A stretch of 64,000 nt of DNA from Sideroxydans sp. (GTDB lineage Bacteria; Pseudomonadota; Gammaproteobacteria; Burkholderiales; Gallionellaceae). Each line of letters begins with the position of its first letter. Positions within the stretch are counted from its first letter, which is position 1. Below the pieces are notes generated by a model. It was not told where the DNA came from. It did no database searches and was given only the letters and a program-made list of their open reading frames with translations. The translations under genes were made by a program, and so were the position numbers. Below, one piece after another: positions 26,599 to 36,415 of this stretch. The stretch is from contig JAQTUV010000004.1 of the NCBI GenBank assembly GCA_028707175.1, positions 357,951 to 421,950 of the forward strand, read 5' to 3'.

Positions 26599-27567
26599 AT
26601 GCAACAATTATTAAAGACCGCAGCAATCGGGCTCGCAATGGCTACCACCCTTCTTTCTTCGTCGGTTAGTGCAGCCGATGCGAACCCCATCGGGATGCCC
26701 CAAACCCAGCCAATGACTAGCCAAACATCTGCGGATACTTGGAAGAGTGTGGCAACGCAAACGATCACTGCAGGCGGCGTCACCTTCGCGTACCGTGAGT
26801 TGGGAAAGCAAAATGGCGGAACGCCCGTGGTGTTTCTTGCCCATCTGGCTGCCGTGCTGGACAACTGGGACCCCCGGATCATTGACGGCATTGCAGCGAA
26901 GCACCATGTGATCGCTTTCGATAACCGCGGCATCGGGGCATCCACTGGCTCACCGTCGAATTCGATGGAACAGATGGCAGACGATGCCATTACCTTCATC
27001 AAAGCCATGGGCTTCAATCAAGTAGATCTATTTGGATTTTCGATGGGCGGCATGATCGCGCAGGAGATCGTGCTGAAGGAGCCGCAGCTCGTCCGAAAAA
27101 TGGTTATCGCGGGGACAGGCCCAGCAGGCGGGCCGGGCATCAGCAAAGTGGCTGGTGTGGCTAACTATGACGTGTTTCGTGCGACATTCACTGGCCAAGA
27201 TCCGAAGCAGTATCTGTTCTTCACTCGCACACCCAACGGCATCGAAGCCGGCAAGGCATTCATAAATCGCTTGCAAGAGCGCAGCGAAAATCGCGATACG
27301 GAAATTGCCGTCTGGGCCTATGTAAAACAGCTGCAGGCGCTCAAAGCTTGGGGGGAGAAGCAGCCAGCCGATCTCTCGGTAATCAAACAGCCCGTTCTTG
27401 TAGTCAATGGCGACGACGATCGCATGGTTCCGACCAGCAATTCGCGTGACCTCGCCAAGCGCCTGACGAACAGCACCTTGATTATTTATCCCGATGCCGG
27501 TCATGGCAGCATCTTCCAGTTCCACGCCGAATTCGTGCCCAGCGCACTTGAGTTCCTTGGCCGCTAA
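26599..27567 (+). CDS. Secreted alpha/beta hydrolase
   Basis: The 322-residue protein has a signal peptide (about 1-25, ending SSSVSA). An alpha/beta hydrolase fold follows with nucleophile S148 in GFSMGG, an acid in NGDDDRMVP and the histidine in DAGHGSIF near 299. The oxyanion region lacks the usual HG pair (FLAHLAAVLDNWD), so the substrate class is unclear. A ribosome site AAGGAG precedes the ATG. It is the first gene of a five-gene plus-strand set that otherwise looks cytoplasmic. Confidence 0.85.
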   Translation: MQQLLKTAAIGLAMATTLLSSSVSAADANPIGMPQTQPMTSQTSADTWKSVATQTITAGGVTFAYRELGKQNGGTPVVFLAHLAAVLDNWDPRIIDGIAAKHHVIAFDNRGIGASTGSPSNSMEQMADDAITFIKAMGFNQVDLFGFSMGGMIAQEIVLKEPQLVRKMVIAGTGPAGGPGISKVAGVANYDVFRATFTGQDPKQYLFFTRTPNGIEAGKAFINRLQERSENRDTEIAVWAYVKQLQALKAWGEKQPADLSVIKQPVLVVNGDDDRMVPTSNSRDLAKRLTNSTLIIYPDAGHGSIFQFHAEFVPSALEFLGR

Positions 27568-27585
27568 ACACGATAGGAGAACGAC

Positions 27586-28410
27586 TTGAATACCTACACA
27601 ACCGGCAACATCGGAAAGCGCGCGCTGGTGACCGGCGCATCCAGCGGCATCGGTGCGGCAATCGCGCGTGAGCTCGCAACACTCGGCATCGATCTCGTGT
27701 TGTCGGCGCGACGCCGCGACGCGCTTGAAGCGGTCGCCGCAACCTGCAAGGGTGTGAAGGTCGAGATCATCACCGCAGATCTCGGCAAGCCCGATGCCGC
27801 GCACGCACTGTGGGCCGCCGCCACTGCCAACGGCAGTATCGACATCCTGATCAACAACGCTGGGTTCGGCTACTTCCGCCGCTTCGACGAGGTCGATTGG
27901 GCGCGAGATGCGGAGCTCGTTCAACTCAACATGACCTCGCTCGTCGCGCTCGCACGGTGCTTCGTTGACGCGCACAAGGCTGGCACCGCTCCTGCACACA
28001 TGCTGAACATCTCGTCGACCGGCGCATACCAGTCCGTGCCGAACATGGCGCTGTACGCCGCGTCGAAGGCGTTCGTGCGCAACTTCAGCGAGGCTCTGCA
28101 TGACGAGCACCTCGGCACGCCGCTGTCGGTGACCTGCGTCTGCCCCGGTGGCACTGAGACTGCGTTCCATGCCGCGTCCGGCGGGGGCGACTATTCGAGG
28201 ATCGCAAACGCGTCGATGAAAAGCGCGGAGTTTGTGGCGGATGCCGCGATCCGCGCGATGCTGAGCGGCAAACGCACGGTGGTGCCCGGCCTGCTCAACC
28301 AGTTGACGTGCTTCGGTGTGCGCTTCATGTCGCGGCGGTTCGCGTCGCGGGTTGCGACCCAAGTGCTCGGCAAGCCTCGGTTTGTGCTGCCGGCGCGAAG
28401 TGTGTCTTGA
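27586..28410 (+). CDS. Short-chain dehydrogenase, GC-rich
   Basis: The 274-residue protein is a classical SDR with GASSGIG at 17-23, NNAG in LINNAGFGYF near 88-97, and the catalytic YxxxK in LYAASK near 154-159. The start is a TTG at 27586, 5 bases after AGGAGA. A hand count of bases 27661-27720 gives 40 G or C of 60, against 25 of 60 for bases 1261-1320 in rpoN. This suggests recent gain of this gene from a high-GC donor. Substrate unknown; the family reduces or oxidises small carbonyl compounds. Confidence 0.87.
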   Translation: MNTYTTGNIGKRALVTGASSGIGAAIARELATLGIDLVLSARRRDALEAVAATCKGVKVEIITADLGKPDAAHALWAAATANGSIDILINNAGFGYFRRFDEVDWARDAELVQLNMTSLVALARCFVDAHKAGTAPAHMLNISSTGAYQSVPNMALYAASKAFVRNFSEALHDEHLGTPLSVTCVCPGGTETAFHAASGGGDYSRIANASMKSAEFVADAAIRAMLSGKRTVVPGLLNQLTCFGVRFMSRRFASRVATQVLGKPRFVLPARSVS

Positions 28411-28464
28411 GAGGTGCGGGCAAGACCAATAGAAGCTCATTCAAATGAAGAAAGGAAGGACAGT

Positions 28465-29268
28465 ATGAAGAACAAAATCGCACTCGTTACAGGCACCTCA
28501 TCCGGCATCGGCAAGGCTACGGCGGAACGGCTCGCAAAGGCGGGTTACACAGTTTACGGCACCAGCAGACGGGGAGGTCAGGCCGGCAAGCAACCTTACG
28601 AAGTATTAGCCCTTGATGTGACCAACGACGAATCTGTCGAAGCGGCCGTCAGTGAAGTCATCCGACGGGAGGGGCGTATCGACCTTCTTGTAAACAACGC
28701 CGGTTTTGGTGTCGCTCCCGCTGCGGACGAAGAGACTTCGCTCGAACAGGCTAGGGCGATCTTCGATACCAACGTTTTTGGAATCATCCGCATGACGCGC
28801 GCCGTCGTGCCGCACATGCGAAAACAGCGCAGCGGCCGCATCATCAACATCGGCTCGGTGCTGGGCTTCCTGCCTATGCCTTACATGGCACTGTATGCCG
28901 CGACAAAACATGCGGTTGAAGGTTATTCGCAATCGCTCGACCATGAGTTACGCACGAGAGGTATCCGCGTCGCAGTCATTCAGCCCGCCTACACCAAGAC
29001 ACAGTTTGACACGAACACGATGCCGCCCGATGCGCCACTCGATGAGTATCGTCAAGAGCGCGCAGTGTTGAACGAAGTGATGAAGAAGGTGATGGAGACT
29101 GGCGACGAGCCGTCCGTCGTTGCGGATGTCGTGCTGAAAGTGGCCAGCAGCGGTAGCCCGAAGCTTCGCTACACGGCGGGTGGCCTAGCTGGACGGCTGC
29201 AATTCCTGCGCAGATTTGCGCCTGCGGCTTTGATGGACGCCGGAATTCGCAGAGACCTGCGTCTCTGA
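28465..29268 (+). CDS. Short-chain dehydrogenase
   Basis: The 267-residue protein is an SDR with VTGTSSGIGKATAERL at the N-terminus, NNAGFG near 76-81, and the active-site pattern MALYAATKHAVEG. The ATG at 28465 has AAGGAAGG about 6 bases upstream; earlier in-frame codons lack family features. Base composition is less GC-rich than its upstream neighbour, so the two SDR genes do not look like a recent tandem duplication. Cofactor is probably NADP(H), from the short C-terminal region (weak inference). Confidence 0.88.
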   Translation: MKNKIALVTGTSSGIGKATAERLAKAGYTVYGTSRRGGQAGKQPYEVLALDVTNDESVEAAVSEVIRREGRIDLLVNNAGFGVAPAADEETSLEQARAIFDTNVFGIIRMTRAVVPHMRKQRSGRIINIGSVLGFLPMPYMALYAATKHAVEGYSQSLDHELRTRGIRVAVIQPAYTKTQFDTNTMPPDAPLDEYRQERAVLNEVMKKVMETGDEPSVVADVVLKVASSGSPKLRYTAGGLAGRLQFLRRFAPAALMDAGIRRDLRL

Positions 29269-29314
29269 GCACTAATTTTCGCAACGGTTGTATACAAATC
29301 TTCAGGAGCTGGCC

Positions 29315-30301
29315 ATGACATTCAAAGCACTTTTAGTAACAAGAACAGGTGAAACAAATTCGACTGACCTAGTCGAGATGCACGAGCAGGATCTGATGCC
29401 GGGAAATGTGCTTGTCAAAGTCGACTATTCAACGGTGAACTACAAGGATGCTGCGGCCGTTACCGGGAGGGCTCCTGTCATTCGCCAGTTTCCCTTAATC
29501 CCGGGCATCGACTTCGCGGGCACGGTGGAAGCCTCCTCTTATCCCGGCATTGCCGTCGGTGATCGTGTCGTCGCCAACGGTTGGGGACTAAGCCAAACCC
29601 ACCACGGTGGATTCGCGCAGAAGGCACGCGTGGACGGCGAGTGGTTGGTCAAGATTCCGGAGATATTCTCGACAAAAGATGCAATGGCAATCGGAACGGC
29701 CGGTTATACCGCGATGCTTTCGGTGTTGGCACTGGAACACGGCGGTTTGACACCGCAACACGGTGACATCCTCGTCACGGGGGCCAATGGTGGCGTCGGC
29801 TCCATTGCGATCGCCATATTGTCAAAGCTGGGCTATCGCGTTGTGGCTTCGACCGGACGTCCCGAAGAGGCGGACTATCTGCGCAGCTTGGGCGCGGCTG
29901 AGGTGATCGACCGCAAGACGCTCTCGGAACCGGGTGCGCCTATCGCCAGTGAGAGATGGGCTGGTGTGGTGGACTCGGTCGGTAGTCATACCTTGGCGAA
30001 TGCCTTGGCGCAGACCCGCTATCGCGGCGTTGTCACTGCCTGCGGCCTAGCGCAGTCGATGGATCTCCCCGGCTCGGTGCTGCCCTTCATCCTGCGCAAT
30101 GTGACGCTCGCCGGTATTGATTCTGTCAATGCGCCAAACGAAGTCCGCCATCAGGCATGGTCGCGACTTGCGCGCGATCTCGATCTGGAAAAGCTCGCAC
30201 GAACCATTCACGTGGTCGGCATGGCTGAAGTCCCCGCAGTCGCAGAACAAATGTTTCAAGGAAAAGTTCAGGGCCGCACGGTCGTTGATGTGAACGCATA
30301 A
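29315..30301 (+). CDS. YhdH/YhfP-family quinone oxidoreductase
   Basis: The 328-residue protein is a zinc-free MDR reductase of the YhdH/AcuI type, shown by VDYSTVNYKDAAAVTG near the N-terminus and DILVTGANGGVGSIAI as the nucleotide-binding motif. AcuI members reduce acryloyl-CoA; others reduce quinones or enones. The substrate here is not certain. The ATG at 29315 has CAGGAG upstream. A run of reductases in one operon under an HxlR regulator is consistent with a detoxification role for electrophilic carbonyl compounds (inference). Confidence 0.88.
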   Translation: MTFKALLVTRTGETNSTDLVEMHEQDLMPGNVLVKVDYSTVNYKDAAAVTGRAPVIRQFPLIPGIDFAGTVEASSYPGIAVGDRVVANGWGLSQTHHGGFAQKARVDGEWLVKIPEIFSTKDAMAIGTAGYTAMLSVLALEHGGLTPQHGDILVTGANGGVGSIAIAILSKLGYRVVASTGRPEEADYLRSLGAAEVIDRKTLSEPGAPIASERWAGVVDSVGSHTLANALAQTRYRGVVTACGLAQSMDLPGSVLPFILRNVTLAGIDSVNAPNEVRHQAWSRLARDLDLEKLARTIHVVGMAEVPAVAEQMFQGKVQGRTVVDVNA

Positions 30302-30332
30302 CCCAATCCCTAAATCACAAAAAGGAATCACG

Positions 30333-31334
30333 ATGAAAGCAATAATTCTGGAACGATATAGTAAAAAAGACCGCATGCGCCTTGGCGAAATGCCCGAACC
30401 CAAACTGGGCGATAACGAAGTATTGGTGCAGGTGCATGCGGCGAGTGTGAATCCGCTGGATGGCAAGATCAAAACCGGCGAGTTCAAACTTCTCCTGCCC
30501 TATCGCTTTCCTCTCGTCCTTGGCCATGACGTGGCCGGAGTTGTGCTTCGCGTCGGGGGGCGGGTGAAGAAATTCAAGCCCGGCGACGAGGTCTATTCAA
30601 GGCCGGATGATTTTCGCATCGGTGCATTCGCCGAACTGATTGCGATCAAGGAAGACTCGCTCGCGCTCAAGCCTAAATCAATCTCCATGGAAGAGGCGGC
30701 CTCCATCCCCCTGGTCGCGCTGACCGCGTGGCAGGCTTTGGTCGAAGTGGCAAAGTTGAAGAAGGGGCAAAAGATTTTCATTCAGGCTGGCTCCGGCGGC
30801 GTCGGGATAATTGCGATCCAGTTGGCGAAACATATCGGTGCGTTCGTGGCGACGACGACGAGCACGGCCAATGTGGAGTGGGTAAAGAAACTCGGCGCCG
30901 ATCTCGTCATCGACTACAAGAAGGATGATTTCGAGAAAAGCCTACATGGCTACGATGTAGTTCTAAATAGTCAGGACGGTAAGACACTTGAGAAGTCCCT
31001 GAGTGTGCTTAAGCCCGGCGGCGAACTCATCTCGATTTCCGGGCCTCCCACTCCCGTGTTCGCGGATGCAATCAAGGTGCCTTGGTTCGTGAAGCAAGTG
31101 ATGCGGCTTTTGAGTGCGAGCATCAGAAGAAAAGCCAAGCGCCTTGACATCGATTATTCGTTTCTCTTTATGAAAGCCAACGGCAGCCAGTTACACCAGA
31201 TCGCTGCGCTCATTGATTCCGGTGCGATACGTCCCGTCGTGGATCGGGTGTTTTCGTTCGAGGCGACCCAAGACGCGCTGGATTATGTCGAAACCGGGCG
31301 CACCAAAGGCAAGGTGGTGGTGAAGATTCTATGA
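30333..31334 (+). CDS. NADP-dependent MDR oxidoreductase
   Basis: The 333-residue protein is a zinc-free medium-chain reductase with VHAASVNPLDGKIKTGEF near the N-terminus and IFIQAGSGGVGIIAIQLAKH as the nucleotide-binding loop. The conserved LGHDVAGVV and SMEEAASIPL motifs are also present. It is only distantly like the upstream YhdH-type gene. AAAGGAATC precedes the ATG. It ends the redox cluster. Confidence 0.88.
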   Translation: MKAIILERYSKKDRMRLGEMPEPKLGDNEVLVQVHAASVNPLDGKIKTGEFKLLLPYRFPLVLGHDVAGVVLRVGGRVKKFKPGDEVYSRPDDFRIGAFAELIAIKEDSLALKPKSISMEEAASIPLVALTAWQALVEVAKLKKGQKIFIQAGSGGVGIIAIQLAKHIGAFVATTTSTANVEWVKKLGADLVIDYKKDDFEKSLHGYDVVLNSQDGKTLEKSLSVLKPGGELISISGPPTPVFADAIKVPWFVKQVMRLLSASIRRKAKRLDIDYSFLFMKANGSQLHQIAALIDSGAIRPVVDRVFSFEATQDALDYVETGRTKGKVVVKIL

Positions 31335-31503
31335 GCACGGCCTTGTCGGGAGAGCATCCTGAAAATCCCGGCAAGGCGTTACTTCAATACCAAGATCATT
31401 GAGAAAATGTTGTAGAGCGGCAATGTCGACTGCGATCATATGTCCAGTAACAATATAAGCGCAGTGCAATTACTTTAACTAGAAGGTATTTTAAATATAA
31501 CCC

Positions 31504-31533
31504 ACTGGATTCCGACCTGCGCCGGAATGACGG
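31504..31533. repeat. GGATTCCG-CGGAATGACGG repeat
   Basis: The sequence CTGGATTCCGACCTGCGCCG followed by GAATGACGG forms a short inverted repeat (ATTCCG / CGGAAT). It resembles a dispersed repeat that is common in proteobacterial genomes and is the only copy of this family I see in the window. It lies in the 276-base gap between the redox cluster and htpG; the rest of that gap holds only the htpG terminator. Confidence 0.7.
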
Positions 31534-31560
31534 AATTGAATTTTCAGAGATGTCTTTGAA

Positions 31561-31589
31561 ACAAAAACGGGCTTCCGAAGAAGCCCGTT
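31561..31589 (-). terminator. Terminator after htpG
   Basis: A perfect 10-pair stem (AACGGGCTTC / GAAGCCCGTT) with the stable TTCG tetraloop on the minus strand is followed by TTTGTTT. It lies 21 bases past the htpG stop. Confidence 0.9.
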
Positions 31590-31610
31590 GGTTGCCTTAC
31601 TCTCTGCTGC

Positions 31611-33512
31611 TTACTTACCCATTTCCAGCATGAGTTGATTGATACGTTTCACAAAGCCAGCGGGATCATCCAACTGCCCGCCTTCTGCCAACATCGCTTG
31701 ATCGAATAACACTGCTGTCCAATCATCGAAGCGAGCGTTCTCCGCTTGCAGACGTGTCACCACAGGATGGCTCGGATTGATTTCAAGGATGGGTTGTGAG
31801 TTCGGTGCTTTCTGTCCAGCTGATTTCAACAGTCGAGCGAGGTTGGCGCTCATGTCGTGTTCGTCCGCTACCAAGCATGCTGGGGAATCGGTGAGGCGAT
31901 GCGTGATGCGCACTTCCTTCACTTTGTCGCCCAAGCTCGCTTTGATCTTTTCGGTGAGTGGCTTGAATTCGTCGGCTTGTTGCTCTTGCGCTTGCTTCTC
32001 AGCTGCGTCTTCCAATGCACCCAGATCGAGGCCGCCCTTGGCGACAGAGGTCAACGATTTGCCTTCGAATTCGAACAGATTGCTCACCATCCATTCATCT
32101 ACGCGGTTAGACAGCAGCAACACTTCGATGCCCTTCTTGCGGAACACTTCGAGGTGCGGGCTGTTCTTGGCGGCGTTGAAACTATCCGCTGTGACGTAAT
32201 AGATCTTCTCTTGGCCATCCTTCATGCGTGCGATGTAGTCGCGTAGCGAAACGGTCTCCTCTGCATTGTCCGCATGCGTAGAGGCGAAACGAGCCAGTGC
32301 GGCGATCTTGTCTTTGTTGGCTGCGTCTTCTCCGACACCTTCTTTCAGCACCTGTCCGAACTGGCCCCAGAACGTGGCGTATTTCTCTTTGTCGTTCTCG
32401 GCCATGTCAGACAACATGCCCAACACTTTTCCGGTGCAGCCTTTGCGGATGGTTTCGATGTCTTTTGATTCTTGCAATATCTCGCGCGACACATTGAGTG
32501 GCAGATCGGCAGAATCCACGATGCCGCGCACGAAGCGCAGATAGCTTGGCATCAGTTGCTCGGCATCATCCATGATGAATACGCGGCGCACATACAGCTT
32601 GATGCCGTGTCGCGCTTGGCGGTCATACATATCGAACGGCGCACGGCTTGGCACATAGAGCAGTTGTGTGTATTCCTGACGGCCCTCGACGCGCGCATGT
32701 GTCCATGCCAGTGGGTCTTCAAAATCATGTCCAACGTGTTTGTAAAATTCTTTGTACTGCTCGTCGGTGATGTCGTTCTTGCTGCGCGTCCACAATGCCG
32801 AGGCTTGGTTGACGGTCTCGTCTTCAGCCAGCGTCTCGTATTTGCCGTCCTTCCATTCCTCTTTGTTCATGAGGATAGGTTGCACGATGTGGTTGGAGTA
32901 TTTCTTGATGATCTCGCGCAGTTTGTACCCGGCCAACAAGTCGTCTTGGTCTGCACGCAGATGCAGGGTGATCTCGGTGCCGCGTGTCGCCTTCTCTACC
33001 ATCTCGATAGAGAACTCGCCGCCGCCGTCAGATTCCCAACGCACGCCTTGGTCGGTCTTCTCACCCGCACGACGGGTCAATACGGAAACCTTCTCGGCCA
33101 CGATAAACGCAGAGTAGAAACCCACACCGAACTGACCGATGAGGTGTGCGTCTTTTTGTTGGTCGCCTGATAGTTTGCTGAAGAAATCGCGCGTGCCAGA
33201 TTTAGCGATGGTGCCGAGATTGGCGATCACTTCGTCGCGGCTCATGCCGATGCCGCTATCGGCGATGGTCAGCGTACGTGCTTCTTTGTCGAAACTGACG
33301 CGAATGTTGAGGTCGGATTGGTTCTCGTACAGCGCATCGTTATGCAGCGCTTCGAAGCGCAGCTTGTCGCATGCATCGGATGCGTTGGAAACCAGTTCTC
33401 TTAGGAAAATCTCGCGGTTGGAATACAGCGAGTGGATCATCAACTGCAAGAGTTGTTTAACTTCGGTCTGGAAACCTAGGGTTTCGCGGCTTGCGGTGGT
33501 GCTTGTTGTCAT
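31611..33512 (-). CDS. htpG: Molecular chaperone HtpG (Hsp90)
   Basis: HtpG is the bacterial Hsp90 ATPase that remodels client proteins. The 633-residue protein has the GHKL ATPase domain: [18 protein letters not shown] near 39-56, ADSGIGM, then [11 protein letters not shown]. The middle domain contains [11 protein letters not shown] and a C-terminal dimer domain ends the protein. Length is normal. GGAG precedes the ATG at good spacing, and a sigma-32-like promoter lies just upstream. It seems to be a single-gene transcript with its own terminator. Confidence 0.98.
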   Translation of the reverse strand: MTTSTTASRETLGFQTEVKQLLQLMIHSLYSNREIFLRELVSNASDACDKLRFEALHNDALYENQSDLNIRVSFDKEARTLTIADSGIGMSRDEVIANLGTIAKSGTRDFFSKLSGDQQKDAHLIGQFGVGFYSAFIVAEKVSVLTRRAGEKTDQGVRWESDGGGEFSIEMVEKATRGTEITLHLRADQDDLLAGYKLREIIKKYSNHIVQPILMNKEEWKDGKYETLAEDETVNQASALWTRSKNDITDEQYKEFYKHVGHDFEDPLAWTHARVEGRQEYTQLLYVPSRAPFDMYDRQARHGIKLYVRRVFIMDDAEQLMPSYLRFVRGIVDSADLPLNVSREILQESKDIETIRKGCTGKVLGMLSDMAENDKEKYATFWGQFGQVLKEGVGEDAANKDKIAALARFASTHADNAEETVSLRDYIARMKDGQEKIYYVTADSFNAAKNSPHLEVFRKKGIEVLLLSNRVDEWMVSNLFEFEGKSLTSVAKGGLDLGALEDAAEKQAQEQQADEFKPLTEKIKASLGDKVKEVRITHRLTDSPACLVADEHDMSANLARLLKSAGQKAPNSQPILEINPSHPVVTRLQAENARFDDWTAVLFDQAMLAEGGQLDDPAGFVKRINQLMLEMGK

Positions 33513-33544
33513 GAGAAATGCTCCTTGAAAAAAGTGTCTCGGTT

Positions 33545-33572
33545 AGCTGGGGGTGCATGCCGAATTTTCAAG
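33545..33572 (-). promoter_or_regulatory. Sigma-32 (heat shock) promoter of htpG
   Basis: On the minus strand CTTGAAA (33566-33572) and CCCCAGCT (33545-33552) are separated by 13 bases. The sigma-32 consensus is CTTGAAA and CCCCATNT with a 13-17 base spacer, so only one of the fixed positions differs. The predicted transcript start is about 25-30 bases before the htpG ATG. Confidence 0.8.
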
Positions 33573-33600
33573 AGCAAATCTTCTAGCTTGAAATTCTTGA

Positions 33601-33697
33601 AGGTCGGTTTCCCCCGCAGGGGTTCTCGTCCCCTTTGGGTGTAACCCGACAATTCGTTTTGAATCAGTTAGTGCTGTCGGGTTAAAACCCGACCTAC
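33601..33697. repeat. Degenerate GTAGGTCGGG-family element, intergenic
   Basis: The right part (33676-33697, TGTCGGGTTAAAACCCGACC and TAC) matches the family. The left arm AGGTCGGTTT is interrupted by a C/G-run segment CCCCCGCAGGGG, so the element looks like two repeat families combined. It lies between the folE2 stop and the htpG promoter. Confidence 0.75.
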
Positions 33698-33709
33698 AAG
33701 AATCCAATC

Positions 33710-34507
33710 CTAGTCTTTGGCCTTATCGCGCTCGATGAGCGCATAGGCTGAGTGATTGTGGATCGATTCGAAGTTCTCTGACTCGACCACAAAAGCTTCA
33801 ATGCGATCATCACCATTCAGTGCAGCAGCTACGTCACGCACCATGTCTTCAACGAACTTAGGATTGTCGTAAGCGCGCTCGGTGACGAACTTCTCATCAG
33901 GGCGTTTCAGCAAACCATACAACTCGCTAGACGCATGTTCTTCTGCGTAACGCACCAACTCTTCGATCCACACCACACGCTTGGTGCGTACGGATAACGT
34001 GACGTGCGAACGCTGATTGTGCGCGCCGCGTTCCGATATCTCTTTGGAGCAAGGGCACAAGCTGGTCACAGGGATCAGCACTTTCATGGTGAAGCGATAT
34101 TCACCTTCGACGATCTCACCGATGAAGGTGACGTCGTAATCGAGCAAGCTCTGCACACCCGATATGGGAGCAGTCTTGTTCACGAAATACGGGAACGACA
34201 TCTCGATGTAGCCCGATTGCGCTTCCAATTTTTCGGTCATCTCACGCAAGATGCTCTCGAACGATTCGACAGATATCTCGCGTCCGTGCTGATTCAATAT
34301 CTGCACAAAACGCGACATGTGCGTGCCTTTGAAGTTATGAGGCAGGTGCACGTACATGTTGAATGTCGCAATAGTGTGCTGCACACCGACACTCTTGTCT
34401 TTCACGACAACTGGGTGACGGATGCTTTTGATACCCACTTTATTGATAGCAAGATGGCGCGTGTCGGCGCTACTTTGTACGTCTGGGATGGCTGCGCTGG
34501 AATTCAT
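33710..34507 (-). CDS. folE2: GTP cyclohydrolase FolE2
   Basis: FolE2 (type IB) converts GTP to dihydroneopterin triphosphate, the first step of folate and related pathways, and can use metals other than zinc. The 265-residue protein has the key cysteine in [10 protein letters not shown] near 147-156 and the family C-terminus with [14 protein letters not shown]. FolE2 is often made when zinc is scarce, but no Zur box was seen upstream. The gene starts 55 bases after the dxs stop and may share its transcript. Confidence 0.95.
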   Translation of the reverse strand: MNSSAAIPDVQSSADTRHLAINKVGIKSIRHPVVVKDKSVGVQHTIATFNMYVHLPHNFKGTHMSRFVQILNQHGREISVESFESILREMTEKLEAQSGYIEMSFPYFVNKTAPISGVQSLLDYDVTFIGEIVEGEYRFTMKVLIPVTSLCPCSKEISERGAHNQRSHVTLSVRTKRVVWIEELVRYAEEHASSELYGLLKRPDEKFVTERAYDNPKFVEDMVRDVAAALNGDDRIEAFVVESENFESIHNHSAYALIERDKAKD

Positions 34508-34561
34508 TTCCTACTTCCTAAAAAGAGTGATGGGGAGAATTATAGTCAATTCCCCACCGAT

Positions 34562-36415
34562 TTACTCGGGTAATTTTGTTGTGCGTGCTTGGATGGCACT
34601 CACCAAGCCCATTGCGTCCAAGCCACAATCAGCGAGTAATTTCTTATGTTCACCCTGCTCAATGAAATAATCAGGTAGGCCCATGTGCAACAGCGCAACA
34701 CTCACGCCATGCTGCGCAAGACATTCCGCCACCGCCGCACCCGCCCCCCCTTGAATGGTGTTTTCTTCCACGGTCACCAGTAGTGCGTGTTCACCTGCCA
34801 TACGCAATATCACGGCTTCATCCAAGGGTTTAACGAAACGCATGTTAACCACAGTCGCATCCAATTTCTCACCTGCCTCCAATGCGGGCGCAAGCATCGA
34901 ACCAAATGCAAGGATGGCAATCTTCTTACCTGCCCTGCGTACTTCGGCTTTTCCAACTTCGATCGTTGACAGGCCTTTTTGCACTGCCACGCCCGGCCCC
35001 GTACCACGCGGATAGCGCACTGCCGTAGGAGAATTCATTTGGTATGCGGTACTCAACATCTGACGACATTCGTTCTCGTCAGCAGGGGCCATCACCGTCA
35101 TATTGGGAATGCAACGCAAGAAAGATAAATCAAAGCTCCCTGCATGGGTCGATCCATCCGCACCAACTAAACCACCGCGATCAATCGCCAACATAACCGG
35201 CAGATTTTGTATAGCGATGTCGTGAATCAGTTGGTCATAAGCACGTTGCAAAAAGGTGGAGTAGATCGCCACCACGGGTTTGTAGCCTTCGCATGCCATA
35301 CCCGCCGCAAAGGTCAGTGCGTGCTGCTCGGCGATCCCCACATCAAAATAACGTTGCGGAAATTTCTCGGCGAACTCGGGCATACCCGAACCTTCACACA
35401 TCGCTGGCGTAATACCCACCAACTTCTCGTCAGCCGCCGCCATATCGCATAACCAATCACCAAATACTTGCGTGTAAGTTTGCTGTGTTGAGGGTTTAGC
35501 CACGATGCCGCTATTCCGGTCGAACTTGGAAACACCGTGATACAGCAGGCAATCTTCTTCAGCTTTGTCGTAGCCTTTGCCTTTTTGCGTAACGATGTGC
35601 AGGAACTGCGGGCCTTCCAATTTGCGGATATTGCTCAAAGTGTCTAACAACACATTGATGTCGTGACCATCGATAGGACCGATGTAGTTAAAGCCAAATT
35701 CCTCGAACATCGTGCCAGGAATAACCATGCCCTTGAGGTGCTCCTCGGTGCGCTTGGCAAATTCCAAAACAGGCGGAATACCCTTCAACATTTTTTCGCT
35801 ACGACTCCGTACCGCCGCATAAAAACGCCCAGACATCAGCTTCGCAAGGTAGTTGTTCAGCGCACCGACTGGTCGCGAGATGGACATGTCGTTGTCGTTC
35901 AGAATCACCAACAGGTTCGCATCCATCGCACCTGCGTTGTTCAACGCTTCGAACGCCATGCCGCCCGTCATCGCACCATCGCCGATGATAGCAACTGCAC
36001 GCTCTTCAGAACCACGTAACTTTGCCGCCGCTGCCATGCCGAGCGCCGCCGAGATAGAGGTACTGGAGTGACCTGTACCAAAAGTGTCGTAAGGACTTTC
36101 TTCACGCTTGGGAAAACCTGCGATGCCGCCTTGCATACGTAATGAGCTCATCGCCGCACGGCGCCCTGTCAATATCTTATGTACGTATGTTTGATGCCCC
36201 ACATCCCACACCAGTTTGTCTTCAGGTGTGTTGTAGATGGTATGTAAAGCGATGGTCAGTTCGACCGTGCCTAGATTCGACGAAAGATGACCGCCTGTTT
36301 TACTTACCGACTCGACTAGAAATTCACGCAATTCGTCCGCAAGTTGCGGCAGCTGCGCTCGGTCTAATTTGCGTAAATCTTCAGGAGATTGAACAGTATC
36401 AAGTAGGGTGTACAT
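34562..36415 (-). CDS. dxs: 1-deoxy-D-xylulose-5-phosphate synthase
   Basis: DXS condenses pyruvate and glyceraldehyde 3-phosphate in the first step of the non-mevalonate isoprenoid pathway. The 617-residue protein is a thiamine diphosphate enzyme: [18 protein letters not shown] near the N-terminus, the cofactor motif IGDGAMTGG near 144-152, [15 protein letters not shown], and a transketolase C-terminal domain. The start overlaps the ispA stop by one base (TGATG). The order ispA-dxs fits shared isoprenoid supply. Confidence 0.98.
   Translation of the reverse strand: MYTLLDTVQSPEDLRKLDRAQLPQLADELREFLVESVSKTGGHLSSNLGTVELTIALHTIYNTPEDKLVWDVGHQTYVHKILTGRRAAMSSLRMQGGIAGFPKREESPYDTFGTGHSSTSISAALGMAAAAKLRGSEERAVAIIGDGAMTGGMAFEALNNAGAMDANLLVILNDNDMSISRPVGALNNYLAKLMSGRFYAAVRSRSEKMLKGIPPVLEFAKRTEEHLKGMVIPGTMFEEFGFNYIGPIDGHDINVLLDTLSNIRKLEGPQFLHIVTQKGKGYDKAEEDCLLYHGVSKFDRNSGIVAKPSTQQTYTQVFGDWLCDMAAADEKLVGITPAMCEGSGMPEFAEKFPQRYFDVGIAEQHALTFAAGMACEGYKPVVAIYSTFLQRAYDQLIHDIAIQNLPVMLAIDRGGLVGADGSTHAGSFDLSFLRCIPNMTVMAPADENECRQMLSTAYQMNSPTAVRYPRGTGPGVAVQKGLSTIEVGKAEVRRAGKKIAILAFGSMLAPALEAGEKLDATVVNMRFVKPLDEAVILRMAGEHALLVTVEENTIQGGAGAAVAECLAQHGVSVALLHMGLPDYFIEQGEHKKLLADCGLDAMGLVSAIQARTTKLPE

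Noticed and set aside
27028..28440. Minus-strand open frame of 470 codons across the hydrolase and SDR genes
   Set aside because: Long antisense frames are expected opposite GC-rich coding DNA. The plus-strand genes have clear catalytic motifs and ribosome sites; the antisense protein has none.
30728..30928. Small plus-strand frame inside the MDR gene
   Set aside because: It is out of frame with a well supported reductase and has no features of its own.
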